Below, one piece after another: positions 1-8,544 of a stretch of 39,934 nucleotides of DNA. The number at the start of each line of letters is the position of its first letter. Positions within the stretch are counted from its first letter, which is position 1. The stretch is from positions 1-39,934 of the forward strand of contig JAEWEZ010000144.1 of assembly GCA_023389045.1 (NCBI GenBank), given 5' to 3'. The notes under the pieces were generated by a model that worked only from the letters and a program-made list of their open reading frames with translations, had not been told where the DNA came from and did not search any database. The position numbers and the translations under genes are program-made. The stretch comes from Actinomycetes bacterium (GTDB taxonomy: Bacteria; Actinomycetota; Actinomycetes; Actinomycetales; Dermabacteraceae).

Positions 1-1000
1 TCTCGCGACGCTCGCGTTCGATGGCGTCACGCTGAGTCTGGGCGAAGGAGGCTTCCTTGCCGGTGTCATCGGCATCGGCGGCAGCCTGCGCCTGCAGCAT
101 GGCGGTGCGGATCTCTTCACCCATGGAGCCGACGGCGCCCGGGTTGGAGGGTAGGAAGAGCACATTGGAGCGGCCGTTGCGGGCCACATCCTGCATGGTG
201 TCGAAGTACTGCGTCATCAGCAGCAGCTGCTCGGCAGAGTTTTCGATGCCCACGCGGCGCAGCATCTCGTACTGCTCCGCGATACCCATGGCGATTGCCT
301 TGCGCTGCGCAGCAACACCTTCACCCTGCAGGCGCTTGGACTCCGCCTCGGCCTCTGCCTGGGTGACTCGCTTGATCTTGTCGGCTTCTGCCAGGGACTG
401 AGCGGCCACGCGGTCACGCTGGGCAGCGTTGATCGAGTTCATCGAGTCGCGCACGCGGGCATCCGGGGAGATGTCCTGCACCAGGGTGTTGACGATGTTG
501 AAGCCGAACTCCTGCATACGTGCAGACAGCGTGGACTCCACGCTGCGGGCGATATCGTCCTTCGACTCGAAGGCCGCATCCAGTTCCAGCCCCGACAGGG
601 CCGAACGCACGGTGTCGAACACGTAGGAACGAATCTGCGCCTCGGGGTTCGACAGACGGTAGTAGGCCGCCTCGACCTGTTCCTCGCGGATCACGTACTG
701 CACGGCCACCGGCACCGTCACGAAGACGTTGTCCTTGGTCTTGGACTCGATATTCACTTCGAGCTGCTGCACGCGCAGCGAGATCGGCCGGGTGAGGCTG
801 TCAATGAACGGCATTTTGAAGTTCAGGCCGGGCTTGGCCACGCGCAGGAACTTTCCGAAGCGCTCGACGATCACGTTCTCCTGCGTGTGCACGGTGAACA
901 TGAGCGAAGTGCGCAGGCCGCCAAAGAGCAGAGCGGCGACGATGATGAGCGCGAGAATGACGATGGCGAGCACGATAATGGCGGCAACGACGCCTTCCAT
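1..1000 (-). CDS. SPFH/Band 7 (stomatin/prohibitin-like) membrane protein, 3' end outside the window
   Basis: A minus-strand frame is open from an ATG at 1000 to the window edge (333 codons, no stop), so the C-terminus is missing. AAGGGGG a few bases upstream is a good ribosome binding site. One N-terminal transmembrane helix (about residues 5-27) precedes an SPFH domain with the family features ENVIVERFGKF and KPGLNFKMPF near residues 41-66. After it comes an Ala/Glu-rich segment (about 200-260) typical of the coiled coil that drives oligomer rings. Known family members (QmcA, stomatin, HflC) form membrane microdomain scaffolds and often bind FtsH-type proteases. The role here is inferred from family only. 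An NfeD partner, if present, would lie beyond the left edge. Confidence 0.88.
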   Translation of the reverse strand, partial: MEGVVAAIIVLAIVILALIIVAALLFGGLRTSLMFTVHTQENVIVERFGKFLRVAKPGLNFKMPFIDSLTRPISLRVQQLEVNIESKTKDNVFVTVPVAVQYVIREEQVEAAYYRLSNPEAQIRSYVFDTVRSALSGLELDAAFESKDDIARSVESTLSARMQEFGFNIVNTLVQDISPDARVRDSMNSINAAQRDRVAAQSLAEADKIKRVTQAEAEAESKRLQGEGVAAQRKAIAMGIAEQYEMLRRVGIENSAEQLLLMTQYFDTMQDVARNGRSNVLFLPSNPGAVGSMGEEIRTAMLQAQAAADADDTGKEASFAQTQRDAIERERRE

Positions 1001-1147
1001 GGGTCCCCCTTGAGGATGTGAATCAGGGCACCGGAACGGTGCCGTGTGGATGATGAGTTCACGATATCAACGCCGAGCCCCGTCGGACCCCCTACCCAGG
1101 GTGAAGACTGAGCCGGGAACGCTCGCGGGGCGTCAGGGCCGATAGAG

Positions 1148-1183
1148 TCCGACGGGTCCGACGGGCCGACGGGTCCGAGACGG
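1148..1183. repeat. Tandem 9-bp repeat of the TCCGACGGG family
   Basis: Three head-to-tail copies of TCCGACGGG (the third starts with G) are followed by a degenerate copy. They lie between the sugar kinase stop and the SPFH gene. The inverse form CCCGTCGGACCC occurs about 60 bp away, at 1079-1090, so the two could pair. This is one of several intergenic sites in the window sharing this motif. Confidence 0.7.
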
Positions 1184-1188
1184 ATAGG

Positions 1189-2100
1189 TCAGGAGAGGAA
1201 AGCGTCCACTTCCTCGCGGGTCGGCACACTCGTCGGGCCCCGACGGGTCACCGCAATGGCCGCGGCCGCATTGGCCCGCGTTGCCGCCGACTCCCAATCC
1301 GCACCGAGCGCCCGCTCCGCGAGCAAAACCCCGGTGTGTGTATCGCCCGCACCATTGGTGTCCACCGCCACCTGCGGGAAAGCCGGAATGTGGGTGCCGC
1401 GCCCGTGATGGAAAACGGTGCAGCCGCGCACCCCGTCGCGCACAATCACCACGGCATGCGAGCCAATCCGTCGGCGAATCGCCTCGGGGGTGTCCTCCAG
1501 CGCTTCCAGACCGGTCAGGGCCCGTGCCTCATCCGCATTCGAGGTCCACACCGAGGTGAGGGCGAGCATCCGTCGGCGCACATCCTCGGGGAATGACGCG
1601 AAGGGCTCCCCGGGATCAAGCACCACAACCACCCCGCGGGGCAGAGACCCCAGGAAGGTGAACAGCGGCTCCCGGGTCGGCTCAAACAGGGTGTAGCCCG
1701 AAACGCAGAGCAGATCGCCCGGCTGCGGGTTCATGCGCGCCAAAGACTCCGCGGTGATCTCGCGTTCGGCGCCGTAGACGGTGACGAAGGAACGCTCCGC
1801 AGAAGGTTCGACGAAGACAAGGCAGGAACCGGTGTCGGCGCCGGGGCGGGGGTCATCGGCAAGCTCCACCCCGTCGGCCCGCAGTGTCTCGCGCACTAAA
1901 TCACCGTGAGGGCCCGTGCCATGCGCGCCGCCGTGCACCGCCGTGGCGCCCGTGCGTGCGGCCGCGAGCAGGATGGTGGTGGCGCCACCGGCATAGCGTT
2001 GCTCACTGATCGCATTGACATTGCCGCCGGTGCGGGGGAGCGCGGGCACCTCCACGACCACGTCGACGAGGGCCTGGGCAGTGTGCAAAACGCGAGGCAT
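1189..2100 (-). CDS. PfkB-family carbohydrate kinase (ribokinase-like)
   Basis: 303 residues, the normal length for the ribokinase/PfkB family, which transfers phosphate from ATP to a sugar or nucleoside hydroxyl. The C-terminal PfkB signature DTNGAGDTHTG is at 247-257, with D253 as the expected catalytic base and the GAG anion hole just before it. An N-terminal GGN (25-27) and GGA (38-40) fit the sugar-binding lid region, and SNADEARALTG at 187-197 is the usual 'NxxE' region. The substrate cannot be read from sequence. The ATG at 2100 lies 14 bp after the SDR stop with AGGA upstream, so the two genes probably form one transcript. Confidence 0.87.
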   Translation of the reverse strand: MPRVLHTAQALVDVVVEVPALPRTGGNVNAISEQRYAGGATTILLAAARTGATAVHGGAHGTGPHGDLVRETLRADGVELADDPRPGADTGSCLVFVEPSAERSFVTVYGAEREITAESLARMNPQPGDLLCVSGYTLFEPTREPLFTFLGSLPRGVVVVLDPGEPFASFPEDVRRRMLALTSVWTSNADEARALTGLEALEDTPEAIRRRIGSHAVVIVRDGVRGCTVFHHGRGTHIPAFPQVAVDTNGAGDTHTGVLLAERALGADWESAATRANAAAAIAVTRRGPTSVPTREEVDAFLS

Positions 2101-2114
2101 GGCGCTCGTCCTGC

Positions 2115-2930
2115 TCAGCCCTGGTTCAGACGACGCGAGGCACGATCCATGGTGCGGCCCGAGATGAGCGCGACCAGACGCCGCGGAACCACCCGGGAAC
2201 TGCTCGTGACCAGCTTGTTGAGGGCGCCGGGAACGATGGCGGGGCCTGCCAGCGGCTTATCGAGAGCGTTGATGGCGCAGCGGACCACATCGGGCGCTTC
2301 CATCTCCGGCAGGCCACCGCCGGCGCCCTTACCGGCCACATCGAAGAACTCGGTGCGGGTGGGGCCGGGGCAGAGGGCGAGCACCCGCAGCCCGGCATCT
2401 CGGGACTCGTACCAGAGCGATTCGCTCAGGCTCAGCACATAGGCCTTGCAGGCGCTGTACACCGCGAGGCGCGGATTGGGCTGGAAGGCGGCGATCGAGG
2501 CGATATTGATGAGGAAACCGCCCTGGGCGGCGCGCAGATCGTCGATGAAGGCGCGGGTGATGTCCGTCAGCGAGGCAACGTCCAGCAGCACTTCCTGGCG
2601 CAGACGGTCCGCGTCGATCTCGTGGAAGGCGCCACCGGTGCCGAACCCGGCATTATTGATCAGGGCCGTGGGAGTAAGGCCCTCGGCCTGCAGCTTCTCC
2701 TTCAACACCACGCCGGCATCGGCGCGGGCGAGGTCCATCGCCACCACATGCGCGCTAATGCCGGTCGCGTTTTCGAGACGCTCGGCAAGAGAACGCAGAC
2801 GATCCTCCCGTCGGGCCACGAGGATCAGATTCGCGCCGCGCGCGGCGAGCTGCTGAGCGAACTCGACACCGAGCCCGGAACTCGCACCGGTGATCAGAAC
2901 GAGCTGGTCGCGGAGGTCATGTGCGGTCAC
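2115..2930 (-). CDS. Short-chain dehydrogenase/reductase (SDR)
   Basis: Classical SDR fold of 271 residues from a GTG at 2930, preceded by AAGGA at good spacing. The frame stays open further upstream to 3077, but that extension has no family similarity. The cofactor motif TGASSGLG is at 14-21, NNAG at 92-95, and the catalytic Ser145, Tyr158 and Lys162 (YSACK) are all present. The Arg40-Arg41 pair after the second beta strand favours NADP(H). It most resembles the broad DltE/YqjQ-like group of fatty-chain or unknown-substrate reductases. It is divergent from the nicotinamidase remnant and followed by the PfkB kinase. Confidence 0.87.
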   Translation of the reverse strand: MTAHDLRDQLVLITGASSGLGVEFAQQLAARGANLILVARREDRLRSLAERLENATGISAHVVAMDLARADAGVVLKEKLQAEGLTPTALINNAGFGTGGAFHEIDADRLRQEVLLDVASLTDITRAFIDDLRAAQGGFLINIASIAAFQPNPRLAVYSACKAYVLSLSESLWYESRDAGLRVLALCPGPTRTEFFDVAGKGAGGGLPEMEAPDVVRCAINALDKPLAGPAIVPGALNKLVTSSSRVVPRRLVALISGRTMDRASRRLNQG

Positions 2931-3131
2931 GGCAGGGTCCTTCCCGGGGACGGCGGCGGATACGGCCAGGTTAGCGCAGGCGGGGCATGCAGAATCCGGG
3001 GTAACCGGTTCGCTCACGCCACCGTCACTGCCTAGGGTGGGAGCCGTGACGGCCCGCCCGAGCGGCCCGACGAACATGCCACGGTTGCGTTGAAAGCGCC
3101 GCGGAGATCAGGACGGAGACGAGGACCCCGC

Positions 3132-3443
3132 ATGGCTGAGCGAATGTTGATCGTGGTCGATGTGCAAAACGACTTCTGCGAGGGCGGAGCGCTCGCCGTG
3201 ACCGGCGGCGCGGAGGTGGCCGCACGGGTGGCCGCGCATCTGCGTGACCACGCCACGGACTACGACCGCATCCTCTTCACGCAGGACTGGCATCGTCCCG
3301 ACACCGACAACGGCGGGCACTTCGCCGCCGCTGCCGCCGGAGCGCAGGTGACGGTGCTGCGCGACCTCACCGCCGCGGTGAGCCCGGACAATGATGAGCA
3401 GGTGCTTGGCTCCCTCGCGGCAGCGGGTGTGCAGGTGCGGTGA
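3132..3443 (+). pseudogene. pncA: Nicotinamidase (PncA) with a large in-frame internal deletion
   Basis: The 103-residue frame starts like an intact nicotinamidase: VVDVQNDFCEGG at 8-19 with catalytic D10, and QDWH (51-54) plus H63 as metal ligands. At about residue 65 it jumps directly to the family's extreme C-terminus, VLRDLTAAVSPD followed by LAAAGVQV. The intact enzyme is about 185-200 residues. The missing 80 or so residues carry the last metal histidine, the catalytic lysine and the catalytic cysteine. The join lies in a GCCGCC-rich stretch near 3320-3350. The reading frame is preserved, so automatic annotation would call it a short isochorismatase, but it cannot be an active nicotinamidase. 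It overlaps the next gene by four bases (GTGA). Confidence 0.85.
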
Positions 3444-3892
3444 GCCCCATGCCGCCCGATGACGAGTCAGAACCGCACCGCCCACGCCCCGAACCCCTGC
3501 CCCCGATAATGCGCAGTGCCGCCGATCAGGCGCTGGATGAGGCGATGGCGCGCGGTGACTTCAACAACCTTCCCCTGGCGGGCAAACCCCTCCCGCTGCG
3601 GAATCGAGACGATCCGAACTGGTGGATCCGCGCAAGACTCGAGGAGGGGGACCTCGACCGGGATGCTCTGCTGCCGGTGGTCATGCTGCTGCGGCGGGAA
3701 GCCGATCAGCTCGAGGACACCCTGGCCGCCCTCACCTCGGAAGACGACGTGCGTGCCTATGCGGAGGACTTCACCTCGCGCGTGCTCGCTGATCGGACCG
3801 CGAATCCCCTGGCGCGAATGCTCGCGCCAACCCTGGATCCCGACCTTGCCGTGGACCGGTGGCGCCGAATCCGGGGCGCAGAGACCCGCTGA
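3440..3892 (+). CDS. DUF1992 (DnaJ homologue subfamily C member 28-like) protein
   Basis: 150 residues matching the DUF1992 family. The hallmark sequence is an Ala-rich helix ending in GDFNNLPLAGKPLPL (about 39-53) followed by DDPNWWIRARL (57-67). The rest is charged and helical, without signal peptide or membrane segment, so it is cytoplasmic. The molecular role of the family is unknown; in some proteins it is attached to J-domains, but none is present here. The GTG start overlaps the stop of the nicotinamidase remnant, suggesting translational coupling that may explain why the remnant frame persists. An ATG three codons downstream is an alternative start. Confidence 0.8.
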   Translation: MSPMPPDDESEPHRPRPEPLPPIMRSAADQALDEAMARGDFNNLPLAGKPLPLRNRDDPNWWIRARLEEGDLDRDALLPVVMLLRREADQLEDTLAALTSEDDVRAYAEDFTSRVLADRTANPLARMLAPTLDPDLAVDRWRRIRGAETR

Positions 3893-4513
3893 TAAGCGGC
3901 GGATGGGGGACCTGCCGGGAATCTGCGGGGCGCCCGACGGACCTCTGACGGCATCTGACGTGACGAGGATCGCACCGTAGGGGACCGCTTCAGAGTCGCA
4001 ATAGTTTTCGGCGTTTTCCGGTGGGAAAGGCCTGAGGTCCCTGGCGCGAGGGAGGCTCGCTGTGCTTCGCGATGTGTGCGCCTGTGAGGCCGGTGTCGCC
4101 GGGCGATCGGTTACCCCGCGAATGCTCTGGTCACAGTGACGTAATGGGGGCGTGGCGAGGTGCCGTCGTCGGCCGAATCCCGGGCGCGCAGCCTTGCCGA
4201 GACGTCCCACCCGCGCCGCGAGATGACCGCCCGTCGACGGGCGTCACGCCGCCGGAATCTTCCCCCGGACGCCCGTCCGGTATGCGCGACGCAAAAGGGT
4301 CTACCTGCAGGAATGCTTGAAACTGACGCAGTCCCGGGGGCCGGACAAATCGGGGTTTTCTGTCAGAACGATGGACCAACTGCCCCGCGCGAAGCCCCCG
4401 GAGCTATCTAGGGTCGAGGTGTTCAGAAAACAAAAAGAGAGCATGGCTCGGGCGTCAATTCCGCCCTATGGACCACCCGGGTCAGCCCTCCGAGCAGAAT
4501 GAGGACGACGACG
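3893..4513. other. 621-bp intergenic gap with several palindromes, no gene seen
   Basis: No frame here resembles a protein. It contains GTCACAGTGAC (4130-4140), the perfect 14-bp palindrome GCCCGTCGACGGGC (4229-4242), and the hairpin CCGGACG-cc-CGTCCGG (4265-4280). An unusually A-rich stretch sits near 4424-4440. It must hold the promoter of the serine operon, but no convincing -35/-10 pair stands out and no known riboswitch class was recognised. Confidence 0.6.
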
Positions 4514-5827
4514 ATGTCCAGTTCAGCCTCCACCGTCTCCCCCGACACCTCAAGCGGTTCAGACGCCCTCGTCCCCGACGAGATCATCACCGACCAGAAG
4601 GCGGCCAAGCGCCTCGATCTCAAATGGGCCGTGAGCCTCTTCGGCACCGCCGTCGGTGCCGGCATCCTCTTCCTTCCGATCAACGCAGGCATCGGCGGCC
4701 CCTGGCCCCTGATCATCGTCACCCTGCTGATCGGCCCGATGACCTACCTCTCCCACCGCGCACTGGCCCGCTTCGTGTGCGTCTCCCCCCGCAAGGGCGA
4801 GGACATCACCGTCGTGGCCGCCGACTACTTCGGCAGCGCCGTCGGTAAGGGCATCACCCTCCTGTACTTCTGCGCCATCTACCCGATCGTGCTGATCTAC
4901 GGCGTCGGTATCACCAACACCGTGGACTCCCTGCTGGTGAACCAGTTCGGCCTGCCGCAGATCCCGCGTGCACTGCTGTCCTTCGTGCTCATCGGCCTGA
5001 TGATGCTGGTCATGATCTTCGGTGAGAAGCTCATGCTCGCCGTCTCCAACCTGATGGTGTACCCGCTGATCATCATCCTGTTCATCCTTTCGCTGTACCT
5101 CATCCCCTCCTGGGACTTCTCCGGCTTCAGCCAGATGCCCACCCTCGGCTCCTTCCTGATGAACATCTGGCTCGTTATCCCGGTGCTGATCTTCGCCTTC
5201 AACCACTCCCCGGCGATCTCCCAGTTCTCCCTGGCCATGCAGCGCGCCCACGGTGACAAGGCCGCCGACCACGCCTCCTGGACCCTCCAGCGCACCGCCG
5301 GCATGCTCGTCATCTTCACCATGTTCTTCGTGTGGTCCTGCTCCCTGGCCCTCGGCCCCGACGGCATGATCGCCGCCCGCGAAGCAAACCTCCCGGTGCT
5401 CTCCCACCTGGCGAACGTGCGCCACGAGGCCTTCATCTCCTACATGGGCCCGCTCATCGCCACCCTCGCCATCGGCACCTCCTTCTTCGGCCACTACCTC
5501 GGTGCCGCTGAAGGCGCAGCCGGCATCGTTCGCTCCGTGGCTCCCTCCGCGGGCAAGAAGGGAGTGAACATCGGCGTGGCCGTGTTCATCTTCCTCACCA
5601 CCTGGCTGGCCGCGATCCTCAACCCCTCGATCCTCAGCCTCATCGAATCCCTCGGTGGCCCGGTCATCGCCGCGATCCTCTACATCATGCCGATGGTCGC
5701 CATCTACAAGGTTCCGGCCCTGGCGGCCTACCGCAAGAACACCGTGGCCAACGTGTTCGTGATCATCGCGGGTACCGCAGCCATCGCCGGCATCCTCTTC
5801 GGTCTGGCCGGTCTGCTCTTCGGCTGA
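4514..5827 (+). CDS. sdaC: Serine/amino-acid permease, SdaC-like (HAAAP family)
   Basis: A hydrophobic protein of 437 residues with about 11 membrane helices. It matches the SdaC/TdcC branch of the hydroxy/aromatic amino acid permeases, proton-coupled importers. Landmarks are GTAVGAGILFLPI in the first helix, FNHSPAIS near the middle, GHYLGAAEG, and NPSILSLIESLGGPVIA near the C-terminus, all conserved in E. coli SdaC. The start was set at the ATG at 4514, which has GAGGA eight bases upstream, rather than the ATG five codons earlier, which has no such site. The gene is followed by serine deaminase, so serine is the likely substrate. Confidence 0.87.
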   Translation: MSSSASTVSPDTSSGSDALVPDEIITDQKAAKRLDLKWAVSLFGTAVGAGILFLPINAGIGGPWPLIIVTLLIGPMTYLSHRALARFVCVSPRKGEDITVVAADYFGSAVGKGITLLYFCAIYPIVLIYGVGITNTVDSLLVNQFGLPQIPRALLSFVLIGLMMLVMIFGEKLMLAVSNLMVYPLIIILFILSLYLIPSWDFSGFSQMPTLGSFLMNIWLVIPVLIFAFNHSPAISQFSLAMQRAHGDKAADHASWTLQRTAGMLVIFTMFFVWSCSLALGPDGMIAAREANLPVLSHLANVRHEAFISYMGPLIATLAIGTSFFGHYLGAAEGAAGIVRSVAPSAGKKGVNIGVAVFIFLTTWLAAILNPSILSLIESLGGPVIAAILYIMPMVAIYKVPALAAYRKNTVANVFVIIAGTAAIAGILFGLAGLLFG

Positions 5828-5850
5828 TCGAATCGCCCATTTCGAACATC

Positions 5851-5876
5851 GGGCGGGGGCAGCGCCGCCCCCGCCC
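5851..5876 (+). other. Intercistronic hairpin between sdaC and sdaA
   Basis: GGGCGGGGGC (5851-5860) pairs perfectly with GCCCCCGCCC (5867-5876) around a 6-base loop, without a T-run. It sits 23 bp after the transporter stop and just before AAGGAG of the deaminase. It may be an RNA-stability or partial-termination element that lowers deaminase expression relative to the transporter. Confidence 0.6.
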
Positions 5877-5890
5877 GGAAGGAGAATCCC

Positions 5891-7324
5891 ATGACCGTCA
5901 GCATCTTCGACATTTTCAAGATCGGGGTGGGGCCGTCCTCGTCCCACACCGTCGGACCGATGGAGGCGGGAGCGGACTTCGCGCAGGCCCTGCGTGAGCG
6001 CGGTCTGCTCGAGAAGACCGCCGGCCTGGAAGTCGAACTCTTCGGCTCCCTGGCCGCCACCGGGAAAGGCCACGGCACCTTCGGCGCCGTCCTGCTGGGG
6101 CTCGACGGGCACCGCGCCCGCACCGTCCTGCCGGACACCGTCGAATCGCGCCTGGCCGACTTCGAGCAGAAAAAGCCCCTGCGGCTGGGCGGTGACGGGC
6201 CCGAGATCGTCTTCGGTGTGGAGGACATGGTCCTGCGCCCCCTGACCTTCCTGCCACGCCACTCCAACGCCCTCACCTTCCGCGCCCTGGATGCCGACGG
6301 CGCCGTGCTGTACGAGCGCACCTCCTACAGCATCGGCGGCGGTTTCGTCGTGCACGACGAGGACCCGGGCGAGGAGAACACCGCAGAAGAGAACACTGAG
6401 GCGGCCGATGCCGCCACGGAGGAGGCAGCAACCCCCGAGCTGCCCTACCCCTACTCCTGCGGCGATGAGCTGCTGGCCCACTGCGAACGCGAAGGCAAGA
6501 GCATGAGCGAAATCGCCATGGCCAATGAGATGGCTCTGCGCACCCGGGAGGAGATTGAAGAAGGCCTGCTGGAACTGTGGCAGGTGATGGAGGACTGCAA
6601 GAACAACTCCCTCACCCGCACCGGCGAACTGCCCGGTGGCCTGCACACACGGCGCCGTGCCCCCGCCTGGCATGAACGCCTCAGCGCCGCCGACCCCACC
6701 TACGATCCCGCCAACTGGATCGAATGGGTGAACCTCGTGGCCCTCGCGGTCAATGAGGAAAACGCCTCCGGCGGCCGCGTGGTCACCGCCCCCACCAATG
6801 GGGCGGCCGGCATCATCCCGGCAGCCATCTTCTACGCCACCCACTACACCGCCCGCGCCATGCTCGGCGGGAAGGAAGCCTGCCCCGGCATCGTGGTGGA
6901 CTTCCTGCTGGCCGCCGGTGCAATCGCCTCGGTGATCAAGGAGCAGGCCTCCATCTCCGGCGCTGAAGTGGGATGCCAGGGCGAGGTCGGATCGGCTTCC
7001 GCCATGGCCGCGGCTGGCATCGCCGAGGTCATGGGTGGCACCCCGCAGCAGGTTTCTGCCGCCGCAGAAATCGCCATGGAGCACCACCTGGGCCTGACCT
7101 GCGACCCGGTGGGCGGCCTGGTGCAGGTGCCCTGCATCGAGCGCAATGCCATCGCTGCCGGCACCGCCGTGAACGCCGCCCGGATGGCGCTGTTCGACGG
7201 CGCCGGCGCCCTGGTCTCGCTCGACGTGGTGGTGCGCACCATGAAACAGACCGGTGACGATATGTCCACCAAGTACAAGGAGACCGCGCAGGGCGGTCTC
7301 GCGGTGAACCTCGTTATCTGCTGA
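5891..7324 (+). CDS. sdaA: L-serine ammonia-lyase (L-serine deaminase), single-chain Fe-S enzyme
   Basis: 477 residues. It converts L-serine to pyruvate and ammonia in the cytoplasm. The N-terminal beta domain begins with SIFDIFKIGVGPSSSHTVGPM, and the alpha domain follows in the same chain. C362, C404 and C415 have the C-x41-C-x10-C spacing of the known [4Fe-4S] ligands of type 2 enzymes. An acidic Glu/Ala/Thr-rich insert of about 20-25 residues (near 157-181) lies between the domains and is not typical. AAGGAG gives a strong ribosome binding site. Co-transcription with the serine permease makes a serine uptake and catabolism unit. Confidence 0.95.
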   Translation: MTVSIFDIFKIGVGPSSSHTVGPMEAGADFAQALRERGLLEKTAGLEVELFGSLAATGKGHGTFGAVLLGLDGHRARTVLPDTVESRLADFEQKKPLRLGGDGPEIVFGVEDMVLRPLTFLPRHSNALTFRALDADGAVLYERTSYSIGGGFVVHDEDPGEENTAEENTEAADAATEEAATPELPYPYSCGDELLAHCEREGKSMSEIAMANEMALRTREEIEEGLLELWQVMEDCKNNSLTRTGELPGGLHTRRRAPAWHERLSAADPTYDPANWIEWVNLVALAVNEENASGGRVVTAPTNGAAGIIPAAIFYATHYTARAMLGGKEACPGIVVDFLLAAGAIASVIKEQASISGAEVGCQGEVGSASAMAAAGIAEVMGGTPQQVSAAAEIAMEHHLGLTCDPVGGLVQVPCIERNAIAAGTAVNAARMALFDGAGALVSLDVVVRTMKQTGDDMSTKYKETAQGGLAVNLVIC

Positions 7325-7341
7325 CCCTCGGGGGAGGGCGA

Positions 7342-7389
7342 TCAGCGCCCCGGAAACGGTCGGGTCCCAGGCCGTTGACGGGGCGCTGA
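7342..7389 (+). terminator. Large nested hairpin terminator after sdaA
   Basis: TCAGCGCCCC (7342-7351) pairs perfectly with GGGGCGCTGA (7380-7389). Inside it AACGG (7355-7359) pairs with CCGTT (7372-7376), giving a two-tier stem with a symmetric 3x3 internal loop. There is no T-run, as is common in high-GC actinobacteria. It ends 3 bp before the first codon of the truncated ABC ATPase, so that remnant would hardly be transcribed from the serine operon. Confidence 0.72.
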
Positions 7390-7392
7390 CGC

Positions 7393-8067
7393 ATGCAGCT
7401 GCAAAACGGTGCGCTCCTGGAGGATGTACGCGTGCGGGCAGCGCTCGCCATGGTCTCGGCTGTCTGCGCCCACCCCCTCCCGCTCGACGAGGTCATCGAG
7501 GCTGCCGGGATCAAGGAACTGTTCTCCAAGAACGCCGGAAAACTCTCGGGCGGTGAAGCCCAGCGGGTGCGCTTTGCCCTTGCCCTGCTCCCTGATCCCG
7601 AGGTGATCCTGCTCGATGAGCCGACGGTCGCCATGGATGTGGACACCCGCCGCCGCTTCTGGGAACGCATCCGTGCCCTCGCCGCAGCAGGCCGGACCAT
7701 CGTCTTCACCACCCACCACCTTGAAGAAGCCGAACAGAACGCGGACCGCGTGGTGCTCCTGCATCACGGGCGGATCGTGGCCGACGGTACCGGCGACGAG
7801 ATCACCGGAAGGATCGGCGGGCGCTCCGTCACCTGCGCCCTCGGAGCGGGCCGCAGTGCCTTCCCGCCCGATCTCGCCTCCCTTCCCGGCGTGACGGATA
7901 CCGGGGTGGATACGGAAGGCCGGCTCCGGCTGGCCAGTGACGACTCCGACCGCACTCTCGCAGCGCTTTTCGCGCCCGACGGGCCGGCGGCCAGGGGAGA
8001 TGTGCGGGATGTGGGAGTGAGCCGCCCGAGCCTCGAGGAGGCCTTCGTGTATCTGACCCAGTCCTGA
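7393..8067 (+). pseudogene. ABC transporter ATP-binding protein, N-terminal third missing
   Basis: The frame encodes the back two thirds of a DrrA/CcmA-type drug-exporter ATPase: Q-loop (QLQNGALLEDV, residues 2-12), signature LSGGEAQRVRFAL, Walker B VILLDEP, and the H-loop histidine in TTHHLEEAEQ. The first 75-85 residues, including the P-loop GxxGxGKS, are absent. Upstream lies directly the sdaA terminator, with no ribosome binding site for the ATG at 7393. It cannot bind ATP normally and is best read as a 5'-truncated pseudogene. The adjacent permease remnant belonged to the same transporter. Confidence 0.85.
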
Positions 8068-8074
8068 GTCGCCA

Positions 8075-8160
8075 GCCGACCCGTCTGACCTGCCCATTGG
8101 AAACCGCCCGTCGAACCCCCGTCGGATCTGCCCGTCGATCCCACAACCCCGTCGGATCCA
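8075..8160. repeat. CCCGTCGG-family imperfect tandem repeat
   Basis: Between the truncated ATPase and the permease remnant there are at least five near-copies of CCCGTCGGATC: CCCGTCTG, CCCGTCGAA, CCCGTCGGAT, CCCGTCGAT and CCCGTCGGAT. Spacing is roughly 17-22 bp. It is the same motif as in other intergenic regions of this window. Confidence 0.65.
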
Positions 8161-8178
8161 TCCCGAAGGAGCCCTGCG

Positions 8179-8508
8179 ATAACCACCGCACACCAGACCA
8201 CAGGCGCCGCCCCCGCGATCGGCGCCCCGCGCACCGCCGCGCCTGTCTCCGAGGCGCGCCGCATCCTGCGCTACACCCTCACGTCCATTACGACCACGCT
8301 CAGCAATGGGCAGTACCTGTTCTTCATCATCGCCCTGCCGGTGATTATGTTCATCGCCATGACCCAGGCCTTCGCCAACGCGCCCTTCGCCGCGGAGACC
8401 AACACGATGGCCATGGTGAACTTCGCCGCCTACGGTGGCCTCACCACCGCGATCAACGGCGGTGCCAGCATTCAGGCGGCGCGGTCGAGCGGCTGGCTCC
8501 GGAACGGG
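8179..8508 (+). pseudogene. ABC-2 type exporter permease, start codon lost and C-terminus deleted
   Basis: From 8179 the frame reads ITTAHQTTGAAP, then an ABC-2 permease N-terminus with SITTTLSNGQYLFFIIALPVI as its first membrane helix and INGGASIQAARSSGWLR as the usual cytoplasmic loop. A perfect ribosome binding site, GAAGGAG (8165-8171), lies seven bases before codon ATA (8179-8181). The original start was evidently ATG (M-T-T-A), changed by one transition. After WLRN, near 8505, similarity stops and the frame runs into the leader of the next remnant, so about two thirds of the permease is deleted. Partner of the truncated ATPase upstream. Confidence 0.78.
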
Positions 8509-8544
8509 CCGACGGGAGAGAATGAGCAGAGGAGGAGAGCCATC

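Noticed and set aside
4559..7087. An 842-codon open frame on the minus strand
   Set aside because: It is antisense to sdaC and sdaA, has His/Gly/Asp-rich composition without domains, and reflects GC-rich third positions of the real genes.
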